Positions 1 to 5,609 of a stretch of 10,964 bases of DNA are shown here, piece by piece (the stretch's first letter is position 1; every line of letters begins with the position of its first letter). A program made the position numbers and the translations under genes. The stretch comes from Nevskiales bacterium (GTDB taxonomy: Bacteria > Pseudomonadota > Gammaproteobacteria > Nevskiales > Nevskiaceae). The stretch lies in NCBI GenBank assembly GCA_022616655.1, contig JAKEEJ010000154.1:1-10964 (forward strand), in the 5' to 3' direction. The notes beneath the pieces are model-generated. The model ran no database searches. It saw only the letters and a list, made by a program, of their open reading frames with translations, and had not been told where the DNA came from.

Positions 1-20
1 CGCCAGATGTTTCCACCAAA

Positions 21-97
21 GCGGGGTGGCCAGAGGATTCGCACCTCTGACCCTCCGGGTCAGGGTTGTTCGGATCGCTGATGGCGATCCTCACCCC
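21..97 (-). other. Possible degenerate tRNA-like structure
   Basis: Read on the minus strand, this segment has a T-arm-like hairpin: AGAGG stem, TGCGAAT loop, CCTCT stem. The loop keeps T54, C56, G57 and A58 but has G in place of T55. Before it sits a 5-bp stem with a 7-base loop (ACCCT/AGGGT). Farther 5' is a 7-bp hairpin (GGATCGC/GCGATCC), and an outer stem GGGGTG/CACCCC encloses everything. The spacing between arms does not fit a normal tRNA, no T33 is present and CCA is not encoded. It is therefore a tRNA relic, another structured RNA, or chance pairing. Confidence 0.2.
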
Positions 98-121
98 TCG
101 CCGGCGCTCGGGGCTTGCGCG

Positions 122-142
122 CGATGTCGCTTTGCGACATCG
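122..142. repeat. Perfect 9-bp inverted repeat, 3-base loop
   Basis: CGATGTCGC (122-130) and GCGACATCG (134-142) pair perfectly around TTT. The hairpin sits about 40 bases before the chosen modE start and directly abuts the tRNA-like fragment. It could be a regulatory hairpin, a protein-binding palindrome or a relic of a tRNA arm. No T-run follows, so it is not a typical intrinsic terminator. Confidence 0.5.
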
Positions 143-164
143 TCGAATCCTCTCGGGCGCGCCA
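142..164 (+). other. tRNA-Arg-like 3' end fragment
   Basis: The stretch reads GTCGAATCCTCT, then CGGGCGC, then GCCA. This is the order T-loop, T-stem 3' strand, acceptor 3' strand, discriminator base and CCA. From memory, the GCGCCCG/CGGGCGC acceptor is typical of gammaproteobacterial tRNA-Arg. The T-stem partner AGAGG and the D and anticodon arms are missing upstream, so this is not a complete tRNA. A possible 5' acceptor strand GCGCTCG at 104-110 could pair with 154-160 (one G-U), which may be chance in GC-rich DNA. Fragments of this type are left when integrative elements recombine into the 3' end of a tRNA gene. The assignment is from pattern recognition only. Confidence 0.45.
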
Positions 165-180
165 GATGGTTCCATTGAAA

Positions 181-990
181 ATGGGCAGAACCCCGATCCG
201 CATCAGCAGCTCTCCGACGATTGAAATGCGCGCCGGCCAGCGGGCCGGCCAGCGCTGGATGGCGTTATTGGAGAGTATCGGAACGACCCGCTCCATCTCC
301 GCGGCCGCCAACGCCATTGGCCTGAGCTACAAGGCGGCCTGGGACGCGGTGGAAGCCATGAATAATCTTTCCGACACACCACTGGTGCTGCGCGTCAAGG
401 GGGGCAAGGGCGGTGGCGGCACCTCGCTCACCGCGCGGGGAAAACAGCTCGTGGCCACGTACCGGGTCGTCGAGACGGAAAACAGCCGGTTCCTCGGCCG
501 TTTGAATGCCCGGATCAAGAATCTCAATCAGGACCTGCACATGATTGGAAAGATGACTTTGTTGACGAGTGCCCGCAATCACTTTTCCGGGAAGGTGGTT
601 CGCATCAAGAAAGGGGCGGTGAACGATGAAGTCGTTTTGCGGCTGCCGGGCGGAGACCGTCTGGTCGCGGTTATTACCCATGAAAGCGTTGAGACCCTGG
701 GCCTCAAACGGGGTTCCGAGGCGGTCGCCCTGGTCAAGGCCTCCTGGGTCATTGTTGCCACGGACAGTGCATCCAGACTGAAACTGTCCGCGCGCAATCA
801 GCTCAAGGGCACGGTCGGACGATTGATTCCCGGCGCCGTCAATACCGAAGTGGTCATTGCGCTCAAAGGGCAGAATTCCGTGGCGGCCATCATTACGAAC
901 GAATCGGCCAGGACGCTCGGGCTTGCCGTGGGCCGCCCGGCCACGGCTGTCTTCAAGGCGTCCAGCGTCATTCTTGGCGTGAGTGCGTAA
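181..990 (+). CDS. modE: ModE-type molybdate-responsive regulator
   Basis: This is a DNA-binding regulator that senses cytoplasmic molybdate and represses the molybdate transporter operon. With this start it is 269 aa, close to E. coli ModE (262). Residues about 25-95 form the winged helix domain, with ISAAANAIGLSYKAAWDAVE and the family hallmark GGKGGGG (74-80). Two tandem MOP (TOBE) domains follow at about 128-195 and 200-267. They are recognisable by TSARNHFSG / LSARNQLKG, and each ends in KASWVIV / KASSVIL; in the family these bind molybdate. I chose ATG 181 because an upstream ATG (115) would extend into tRNA-like DNA; ATG 226 is also possible. No strong ribosome site is visible for either. 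The gene converges with modC, and its expected operator lies before modA (3169-3198). Confidence 0.93.
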   Translation: MGRTPIRISSSPTIEMRAGQRAGQRWMALLESIGTTRSISAAANAIGLSYKAAWDAVEAMNNLSDTPLVLRVKGGKGGGGTSLTARGKQLVATYRVVETENSRFLGRLNARIKNLNQDLHMIGKMTLLTSARNHFSGKVVRIKKGAVNDEVVLRLPGGDRLVAVITHESVETLGLKRGSEAVALVKASWVIVATDSASRLKLSARNQLKGTVGRLIPGAVNTEVVIALKGQNSVAAIITNESARTLGLAVGRPATAVFKASSVILGVSA

Positions 991-1002
991 AGCCTCTCCC
1001 CC

Positions 1003-1677
1003 TCACCCCATCCCTCTCCCGTCAGCGGGGAGAGGGGACTCCACAAGGAGTCGTCCCGATTCCATCGTCAGCACACGGTCGGCCAGATAATCCACTTCGG
1101 GGCGGGAGTGGCTGACATAGATCATCGGGATACGGGTTTCTTCCTTCACACGCTTGAGAAAGGGCAGGATCTGCTGTTTGAGCCGGTCGTCCAGCGACGA
1201 CAGCGGTTCGTCCAGCAACAGCAAACGTGGCGAATACAGGAGGGCCCGTCCCAATGCGACGCGCTGGCGCTCGCCGCCGGAAAGCTGCGCCGGCCGCCGT
1301 GCGATCAGAGACCCGATCTCCATCAGCTCCAGCACGGTGTGCAGGTCGAAGTGGCGTTCGCCGGGCTCCAGCCGATGCCAGCCGTACAGCAGGTTGTCGC
1401 GTACCGACAGGTGAGGGAAGAGCAGCCCATCCTGGAACACCAGCCCGAAGTGACGCCGCCAGGCCGGGATAAACCGTCCGGTGGCCGTGTCCACCAATGC
1501 CTCATCGGAAAATCGCAGGCACCCCGAGCTCGGGTGGAGCAGTCCGGCCAGCAGAGCCAGCAAGGTGCTCTTGCCAGCACCGGAGGCCCCGCAGATTCCC
1601 GTGACTCCCGGCCCGATCTCCGCGCGCGCGGCGAGCTGAAATTCGCCGCGCTCGAAATGCAGATCAAGGCTGAGCAC
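1003..1677 (-). CDS. modC: Molybdate ABC transporter ATPase, lacking C-terminal MOP domain
   Basis: This is the cytoplasmic ATPase that powers molybdate import with ModA and ModB. From the GTG at 1677 it is 224 aa. It shows Walker A GASGAGKST (30-38), Q-loop Gln (82), signature LSGGERQ (132-138), Walker B LLLLDEP (152-158) and H-loop His (190). The frame is open to 1734, but GTG 1677 gives the ModC-like start (M/V)LSLDLHF. It also overlaps the modB stop by only 14 bases, as expected for coupled translation; an AGGAG lies close by at 3 bases. E. coli ModC is about 352 aa with a C-terminal MOP domain. Here the protein ends just after the ATPase core, in residues (SPLPADGRGMG) encoded by a palindromic repeat. 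Truncation of an ancestral gene by that repeat is an inference. The ATPase itself looks intact. Confidence 0.92.
   Translation of the reverse strand: MLSLDLHFERGEFQLAARAEIGPGVTGICGASGAGKSTLLALLAGLLHPSSGCLRFSDEALVDTATGRFIPAWRRHFGLVFQDGLLFPHLSVRDNLLYGWHRLEPGERHFDLHTVLELMEIGSLIARRPAQLSGGERQRVALGRALLYSPRLLLLDEPLSSLDDRLKQQILPFLKRVKEETRIPMIYVSHSRPEVDYLADRVLTMESGRLLVESPLPADGRGMG
1012..1036. repeat. REP-like palindrome between modE and modC
   Basis: CCCTCTCCC (1012-1020) and GGGAGAGGG (1028-1036) form a 9-bp stem around a 7-base loop. The preceding CTCTCCCCCTCACCCCAT is the C-rich flank usually seen with this kind of dispersed palindrome in proteobacterial genomes. It lies at the junction of the convergent modE and modC genes and could act as a bidirectional transcript end, although no T-run is present. 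The stop codon of modC lies in its flank, so the last residues of ModC are encoded by the repeat. Confidence 0.65.
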
Positions 1678-2383
1678 GGGCTCCTCGGGGGTCGGCGTAT
1701 CCCAGCAGACGTTCGGCGCGGCGGCTGATCGCATGGCTGGCGAGCAGCGCCATCAGCGCCAGCGCGAGGGACAGACCGGCCAGCCGCAATGCGGCCATTT
1801 CGCCATCGGGAACGTGTGTGAAGTTGTAGAGGGCAAGCGGCAGGGTGCGGGTCTCGCCCGGAATGTTGCCCACGAACGCCATCGTGGCCCCGAACTCCCC
1901 CAGGCTGCGCGAGAACCCGAGCACGCTGCCGGCGATGATGCCCGGCAGGGCCAGCGGCAGGGTTACCGTCAAAAAGGCTCGCCACGGCGGCGCGCCCAGC
2001 GTGGTGGCGGCCCGTTCCAGCCGTGTGTCAATCATTCGAAACGCGAGGCGCATGGGTTGCACCATCAGCGGGAACGCCATCACCGCCGAGGCCAGTACCG
2101 CGCCCTTCCAGGTGAACGCAACGACAATGCCGAAGTGCGACTCCAGCCACCCGCCCAGCGGTCCCTGCGTACCCAGCAGCAACAGCAGCAGATAGCCCGG
2201 AACGACCGGCGGCAACACCATGGGCATCTGCACCAGGGCGTCGAGCAGCAGTTTGCCCGGAAACTCCCGGCGCGCCAGCAGCCAGCCGATTCCGATCCCG
2301 AGCGGCAGGCACAGGGCCGTGGACCACAGCGCAACCTTCGCGGACAGCCCGAGCGCCTGCCACTCCTCGTGGGTCAGCATCAT
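1664..2383 (-). CDS. modB: Molybdate ABC transporter permease
   Basis: This inner-membrane channel subunit is 239 aa, near the family norm of about 229. It has hydrophobic spans at roughly 14-36, 46-70, 85-108, 140-157 and 198-218. The EAA loop that docks on the ATPase is at about 124-152 (ERAATTLGAPPWRAF, then LPLALPGIIAG). SLGEFGATMAFVGNIPGETR (160-179) is a ModB hallmark. The start ATG overlaps the modA stop as ATGA, and a second ATG follows directly, so the start may be one codon later. The gene lies between modA and modC in one operon and should share control from the ModE operator. Confidence 0.94.
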   Translation of the reverse strand: MMLTHEEWQALGLSAKVALWSTALCLPLGIGIGWLLARREFPGKLLLDALVQMPMVLPPVVPGYLLLLLLGTQGPLGGWLESHFGIVVAFTWKGAVLASAVMAFPLMVQPMRLAFRMIDTRLERAATTLGAPPWRAFLTVTLPLALPGIIAGSVLGFSRSLGEFGATMAFVGNIPGETRTLPLALYNFTHVPDGEMAALRLAGLSLALALMALLASHAISRRAERLLGYADPRGARAQP

Positions 2384-3144
2384 TGCTTTAGCAAGACGAA
2401 TCCATGGCGGCTGAACACCGCTGTGGCATCCGGCGAAGTCTTGAGATAGTCCAGCAGTACCCGCGCCTCCGGGCGAGCGTTCTTGACCAGGGCGAACGGG
2501 TACACGATGGGTTTGTGCGTGTGGGCCGGGAACCGGTCCAGAATTTCAACCTTGTCGCTGATTGCCGCATCGGTGGCATAGACGATGCCGACGGGGCACT
2601 CGCCGCGTTCAACGAAGGCCAGCGCCGTCCGTACGTCGTCGGTGCCGACGATGCGGCCCTGCAACGGTGCCCACCAGCCCAGGGCTTCGAGACTCTGCTT
2701 GGCGTAAATGCCCACCGGCACCACGCCCGACTCGCCCGTGCAGAGTTTCCCCTTGAAGGCGCCGGCGAAATCGAAACCGGCCTTCATCTCGACCGGGAAG
2801 CGCCGGCCCTTCGGCACAATCAGGACCAGTTCGTTGCCGAGCAGGTTCACGCGCGTGGCCGATGCAATTTTTCCGCGTTTCTCCAGGTAATCCATCCACG
2901 CAAGATCGGCGGAGGCGAACAGGTCCGCCGGAGCTCCGGCTTCAATCTGCCTGGCCAATGTAGAAGAAGCCGCGTACGTCAGACCCGGCGCGGGGTGATC
3001 GCTGTCTTGCCACCGCCCGGCAACATCGTTCAAGGCATTGGTCAGGCTGGCGGCGGCGAAGACCCGGACCGGTTCTTCGGCGCGCAGCAGAAGCGGGCCG
3101 CTCAGCAGAACGACCGACAACAGCCATCGGGGCAATGAGCGCAC
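2380..3144 (-). CDS. modA: Periplasmic molybdate-binding protein
   Basis: This is the substrate-binding protein that captures molybdate (and probably tungstate) in the periplasm and delivers it to ModBC. It is 254 aa. Residues 1-22 look like a Sec signal peptide: Arg, a hydrophobic core, then LLLRA before EEPVRVF. Family motifs are VFAAASLTNAL (28-38), YAASSTLARQIEAGAPADLF (57-76), LLGNELVLIVP (101-111) and GIVYATDA (186-193). Ser33, Ser60/61 and Tyr189 sit where the anion-binding residues of ModA are expected. The start is GTG at 3144, with no clear ribosome site; TTG at 3135 would also leave a signal peptide. It is the first gene of modABC, 25 bases from the ModE operator. Confidence 0.94.
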   Translation of the reverse strand: MRSLPRWLLSVVLLSGPLLLRAEEPVRVFAAASLTNALNDVAGRWQDSDHPAPGLTYAASSTLARQIEAGAPADLFASADLAWMDYLEKRGKIASATRVNLLGNELVLIVPKGRRFPVEMKAGFDFAGAFKGKLCTGESGVVPVGIYAKQSLEALGWWAPLQGRIVGTDDVRTALAFVERGECPVGIVYATDAAISDKVEILDRFPAHTHKPIVYPFALVKNARPEARVLLDYLKTSPDATAVFSRHGFVLLKQ

Positions 3145-3168
3145 GGGAGGTTGCGAGCGGGGCCGGAG

Positions 3169-3198
3169 TTTCGATATGTAGTGTCATATATAACGAAA
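3169..3198 (-). promoter_or_regulatory. ModE operator upstream of modA
   Basis: The site is an inverted repeat: TTTCGATATGTA, spacer GTGTCA, TATATAACGAAA. The arms agree in 10 of 12 positions. On the minus strand it reads CGTTATATA...TACATATCG. This resembles the known E. coli modA operator (CGTTATAT...ACATAACG). With modE at 181-990, repression of modABC by molybdate-bound ModE is a firm inference. Confidence 0.9.
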
Positions 3199-3209
3199 CC
3201 GGGCGTCAA
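3183..3209 (-). promoter_or_regulatory. Candidate modA promoter overlapping the operator
   Basis: On the minus strand TTGACG (3209-3204) is a good -35 match. TATGAC (3188-3183) is a possible -10 at a short 15-base spacing. The -10 lies inside the ModE operator, so bound ModE would block polymerase. The exact -10 is uncertain in this AT-rich island. Confidence 0.45.
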
Positions 3210-3210
3210 T

Positions 3211-4479
3211 TCAAATCGCTTCCAGCAGCACAAACAGCCGGCCCAGCGCCCCGCGGTTGTCGTTCACCACGCCCTGCCCGGCGTGGCCCATGGTCGTGCG
3301 CTGCGCGGCATCGCGCAGCAGTGCGGTCATCGCGGGGCCCAGGTCCCCGGCTTGCGCAATCTGCCGCGCCGCGCCGCGCTCGAGCAACTGGGTACGGGCT
3401 TCTTCAAAATTGAACATGTGCGGACCGAACAACACCGGCAGGCCCAGGGCCGCGGGTTCCAGCACGTTGTGTCCGCCAACAGCAACCAGACTGCCGCCGA
3501 CGAACGCGACGTCGGCGGCGGCCAGGTACATCGGCAGCTCGCCCATGCTGTCGCCCAAAAAGACAGGGGACGGGAGACGGGGGACGGGGGACGGGCCATT
3601 CAGTTCACTGCGGCGTATAAAACTCAGGCCCGAACGTTCGATCAGTTTCGCCACGGCATCAAACCGCTGGGGATGACGGGGCACCAGAATCAGCAACGCC
3701 AGCGGACAGTGCTTCAACACATGCTGATGGGCGTCGAGCGCAAGCGCTTCTTCGCCTTCGTGGGTACTGGCGGCAATCCACACCGGCCGCCCGACCCCAA
3801 GTGTCTGCCGCAGTTCCCGGCCGCGGACGACTTGTCCGGCCGGTACCTCGAAGTCGAATTTAAGATTGCCCATGACGTGCACCCGATCCGGGTGGGCCCC
3901 CAGCTGGCGGAAACGCCGCGCGTCCGCCGGACTCTGCGCAGCGATGACGGAGCAGTCGGCCAGCGTGGTCCGGACGAATCCGCCGAGCTTTGAATATCCG
4001 GCGAAAGACTTCGGTGAAAGGCGCGCATTGGCAATGACCAGTGGCACGCCGCGTTTGGCCAGTGTGCGGAACAGATTGGGCCACAACTCGGTTTCCATGA
4101 CGATCACTCGCCGCGGCCGCATGCGCCGCACAAAACGCGCAACTGCGTGCGGCAGGTCGTAGGGAACGTAGGTGTGCAGCACCGTGTCACCGAGCGCTGC
4201 GCGCACCCGCGCCGAACCGGTGGGCGTGGTGGTGGTCACCAGAATGGACCGCGGCGGATGCGTGGCCACCAGCCGCCGGATCAGCGGCAGCGCCGCCAGG
4301 GACTCGCCGACCGAAACCGCATGCACCCACGCCGCCACGCCGCCCGGCGGTGCGACTACGTGGCCAAAACGCTCCGGGATGCGCTGCCAGTACTCGCGCT
4401 GCCGCCATCCGCGCCAGAACAGCCGCAGCAGAATCCACGGCGCGAGCAGGTAGAGCAGCGTTGAATAGAGCAACCGCAT
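3211..4479 (-). CDS. waaA: 3-deoxy-D-manno-octulosonic acid (Kdo) transferase
   Basis: The enzyme transfers Kdo from CMP-Kdo to lipid IVA on the cytoplasmic face of the inner membrane, the first inner-core step of lipopolysaccharide. It is 422 aa (E. coli 425). Residues 1-22 form an N-terminal membrane anchor. AVSVGES (54-60) holds the catalytic Glu59. Family motifs are METELWPN (128-135), MGNLKFDF (203-210), GDSMGELP (309-316) and VGGSLVAVGGHNVLEPAALG (327-346). Residues about 296-305 (PSPVPRLPSP) come from a heptanucleotide repeat and lie just before GDSMGEL. The gene is on the same strand as modABC, and its stop is 66 bases from the modA start. Transcription might read into modA, but modA has its own regulated promoter. 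waaA is divergent from the lpxL-like gene. Confidence 0.95.
   Translation of the reverse strand: MRLLYSTLLYLLAPWILLRLFWRGWRQREYWQRIPERFGHVVAPPGGVAAWVHAVSVGESLAALPLIRRLVATHPPRSILVTTTTPTGSARVRAALGDTVLHTYVPYDLPHAVARFVRRMRPRRVIVMETELWPNLFRTLAKRGVPLVIANARLSPKSFAGYSKLGGFVRTTLADCSVIAAQSPADARRFRQLGAHPDRVHVMGNLKFDFEVPAGQVVRGRELRQTLGVGRPVWIAASTHEGEEALALDAHQHVLKHCPLALLILVPRHPQRFDAVAKLIERSGLSFIRRSELNGPSPVPRLPSPVFLGDSMGELPMYLAAADVAFVGGSLVAVGGHNVLEPAALGLPVLFGPHMFNFEEARTQLLERGAARQIAQAGDLGPAMTALLRDAAQRTTMGHAGQGVVNDNRGALGRLFVLLEAI
3562..3595. repeat. Heptanucleotide tandem repeat inside waaA
   Basis: About five units of GACGGGG/GACGGGA run in succession: GACAGGG, GACGGGA, GACGGGG, GACGGGG, GACGGG. The repeat is in frame now and encodes the Pro/Ser-rich stretch at residues 296-305 of WaaA. 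A gain or loss of one unit (7 bases) would shift the frame. Confidence 0.85.
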
Positions 4480-4519
4480 GCTGGGTTCTAGTGTGGGGTC
4501 TCAGAAGGAACTGTTGACC

Positions 4520-4595
4520 GTTCATGCTTCGACAGGCTCAGCACGAACGGCCAACTCTATGATTCCGTTCGCCCTGAGCCTGTCGAAGGGTGAAC
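4520..4595. repeat. 31-base imperfect inverted repeat (dispersed-repeat type)
   Basis: The left arm 4520-4550 and the right arm 4565-4595 are reverse complements with 27 of 31 matches, around a 14-base loop. The core CTTCGACAGGCTCAG / CTGAGCCTGTCGAAG belongs to a dispersed intergenic palindrome that I recognise from many proteobacterial genomes. It sits between the divergent starts of waaA and the lpxL-like gene, so as RNA or cruciform it could affect either leader. The remaining intergenic bases (4480-4519, 4596-4673) show no strong promoter I could defend. TACAAT at 4660-4665 is too close to the start codon. Confidence 0.85.
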
Positions 4596-4673
4596 GGAAT
4601 CTGGATCGTTATTTGCGGGACACCACCCTAGCATGCGGGGTGTGCGGGGGAGTCTGCAATACAATGCGCGGCG

Positions 4674-5609
4674 ATGAATGCGCCGTCGTTCCAACTTGCG
4701 CTCCTGGCTCCACGCCACTGGCCCCACTGGCTGGCGGTCGGTCTGCTGCGATTGCTGTGTCTTCTGCCCTTGCCCTGGATGGTCCGGTTTGGCGAGGGTT
4801 TTGGCTGGCTGGCAGGGCGACTGGCGCGCAGCCGGCGCCGGGTGGTGCGCATCAATCTCCAGTTGTGCTTTCCGGAGCTGGACGCCGCCGCGCGTGAGCG
4901 CCTGGTGAACGAGCACTTCAAAGCCCTGGGTGCAGGCCTGTTCGAAACCGGCTACGCCTGGTGGGCGTCCGACGCGCGTCTGCGCAAACACGGCGAGGTC
5001 GTGGGACTGGAACACCTCGATGCGGCACAGGCCGGTGGTCAGGGCGTGCTGCTGCTGACGGGACACTTCACCACGCTGGAACTGGGCGCACGCTATCTGT
5101 GTCTCGCGGGCGTAAAGTTTCACGCCATGTACCGCCCGGCGAACAGCGCACTGGTGAGTTATTTCATGCACCGTTGGCGCGCGGCACGTGCCGGCCTGCC
5201 GGCGCTGCCCCGCGACGACATTCGCGCTCTGGTGCAGGCTCTGCGTCGTGGACATGCGATTTGGTACGCTCCCGACCAGACGCTCAATCCGAAAATCAGC
5301 GTAATGGCCCCCTTTTTCGGCGTGCCCGTGCGCACGGTTTTCGCTACGGGAAGGCTGGCCCGAATGGGCCGCGCTAAAGTGGTGCCGTATTTCCCCGAGC
5401 GGATCAACGGCCGTTACCGCATAAGTTTTGCGCCGGCGCTGGAGTCATTCCCCTCCGGCGACGACGCGGCCGACACCGCGCGCATCAACCGGGTCATCGA
5501 AAGCGGCGTCCGCCGCTGTCCGGCCCAGTATTTCTGGATCCACCGGCGCTTTAAATCCACCAACGCCGCACTGCCGGATGTGTACACGCCCACGGTCGGT
5601 TCTCCGTGA
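4674..5609 (+). CDS. lpxL: Lipid A biosynthesis lauroyl acyltransferase (LpxL/HtrB family)
   Basis: This inner-membrane enzyme transfers an acyl chain from acyl-ACP to Kdo2-lipid IVA, making the secondary acyl chains of lipid A. It is 311 aa, the usual family size. A hydrophobic N-terminal segment at about 18-36 serves as membrane anchor. The catalytic HX4E motif is HFTTLE (His131, Glu136). Further hallmarks are MYRPANSAL (152-160), WYAPDQ (197-202) and APFFGVPVRTV (212-222). The usual DQDYGPKHSVF has become DQTLNPKISVM, so the acyl preference may differ, and LpxM or LpxP subtype cannot be excluded. It is divergent from waaA, which supplies its Kdo-bearing substrate, and its stop overlaps the next start as GTGA. 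Confidence 0.9.
   Translation: MNAPSFQLALLAPRHWPHWLAVGLLRLLCLLPLPWMVRFGEGFGWLAGRLARSRRRVVRINLQLCFPELDAAARERLVNEHFKALGAGLFETGYAWWASDARLRKHGEVVGLEHLDAAQAGGQGVLLLTGHFTTLELGARYLCLAGVKFHAMYRPANSALVSYFMHRWRAARAGLPALPRDDIRALVQALRRGHAIWYAPDQTLNPKISVMAPFFGVPVRTVFATGRLARMGRAKVVPYFPERINGRYRISFAPALESFPSGDDAADTARINRVIESGVRRCPAQYFWIHRRFKSTNAALPDVYTPTVGSP

Larger units (their letters stand above)
1..180. other. Non-coding leader region with tRNA-like remnants
   Basis: No convincing protein gene lies here. The frame of the downstream regulator stays open back to an ATG at 115, but that extension would be translated from tRNA-like sequence and matches nothing in the ModE family. The stretch holds a 15-base motif at 1-15 that recurs at 160-174 with one mismatch. 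It also holds a stem-loop at 31-49, an outer GGGGTG/CACCCC pair (23-28 with 92-97), a perfect hairpin at 122-142 and a tRNA-Arg-like 3' end at about 142-164. The 10-mer at 32-41 (AGAGGATTCG) is the exact reverse complement of 144-153. The whole looks like recombined tRNA-derived sequence. Confidence 0.5.

Noticed and set aside
1..164. A complete functional tRNA gene
   Set aside because: Neither strand gives a cloverleaf with correct D-arm, anticodon loop with T33 and arm spacing; only 3'-end and T-arm-like pieces are present.
1108..3138. Plus-strand open frames opposite modC, modB and modA (for example 1108-1728, 1733-2449, 2404-3138)
   Set aside because: They are Gln/Arg/Gly-rich mirror translations of the mod genes, with no domain or ribosome site.
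3562..3595. The tandem repeat as a CRISPR or phage element
   Set aside because: Units are seven bases, contiguous and without spacers, and lie inside a conserved gene.
3151..3993. Plus-strand frame of 280 codons opposite waaA
   Set aside because: waaA on the minus strand has a complete set of family motifs; the opposite frame has none.
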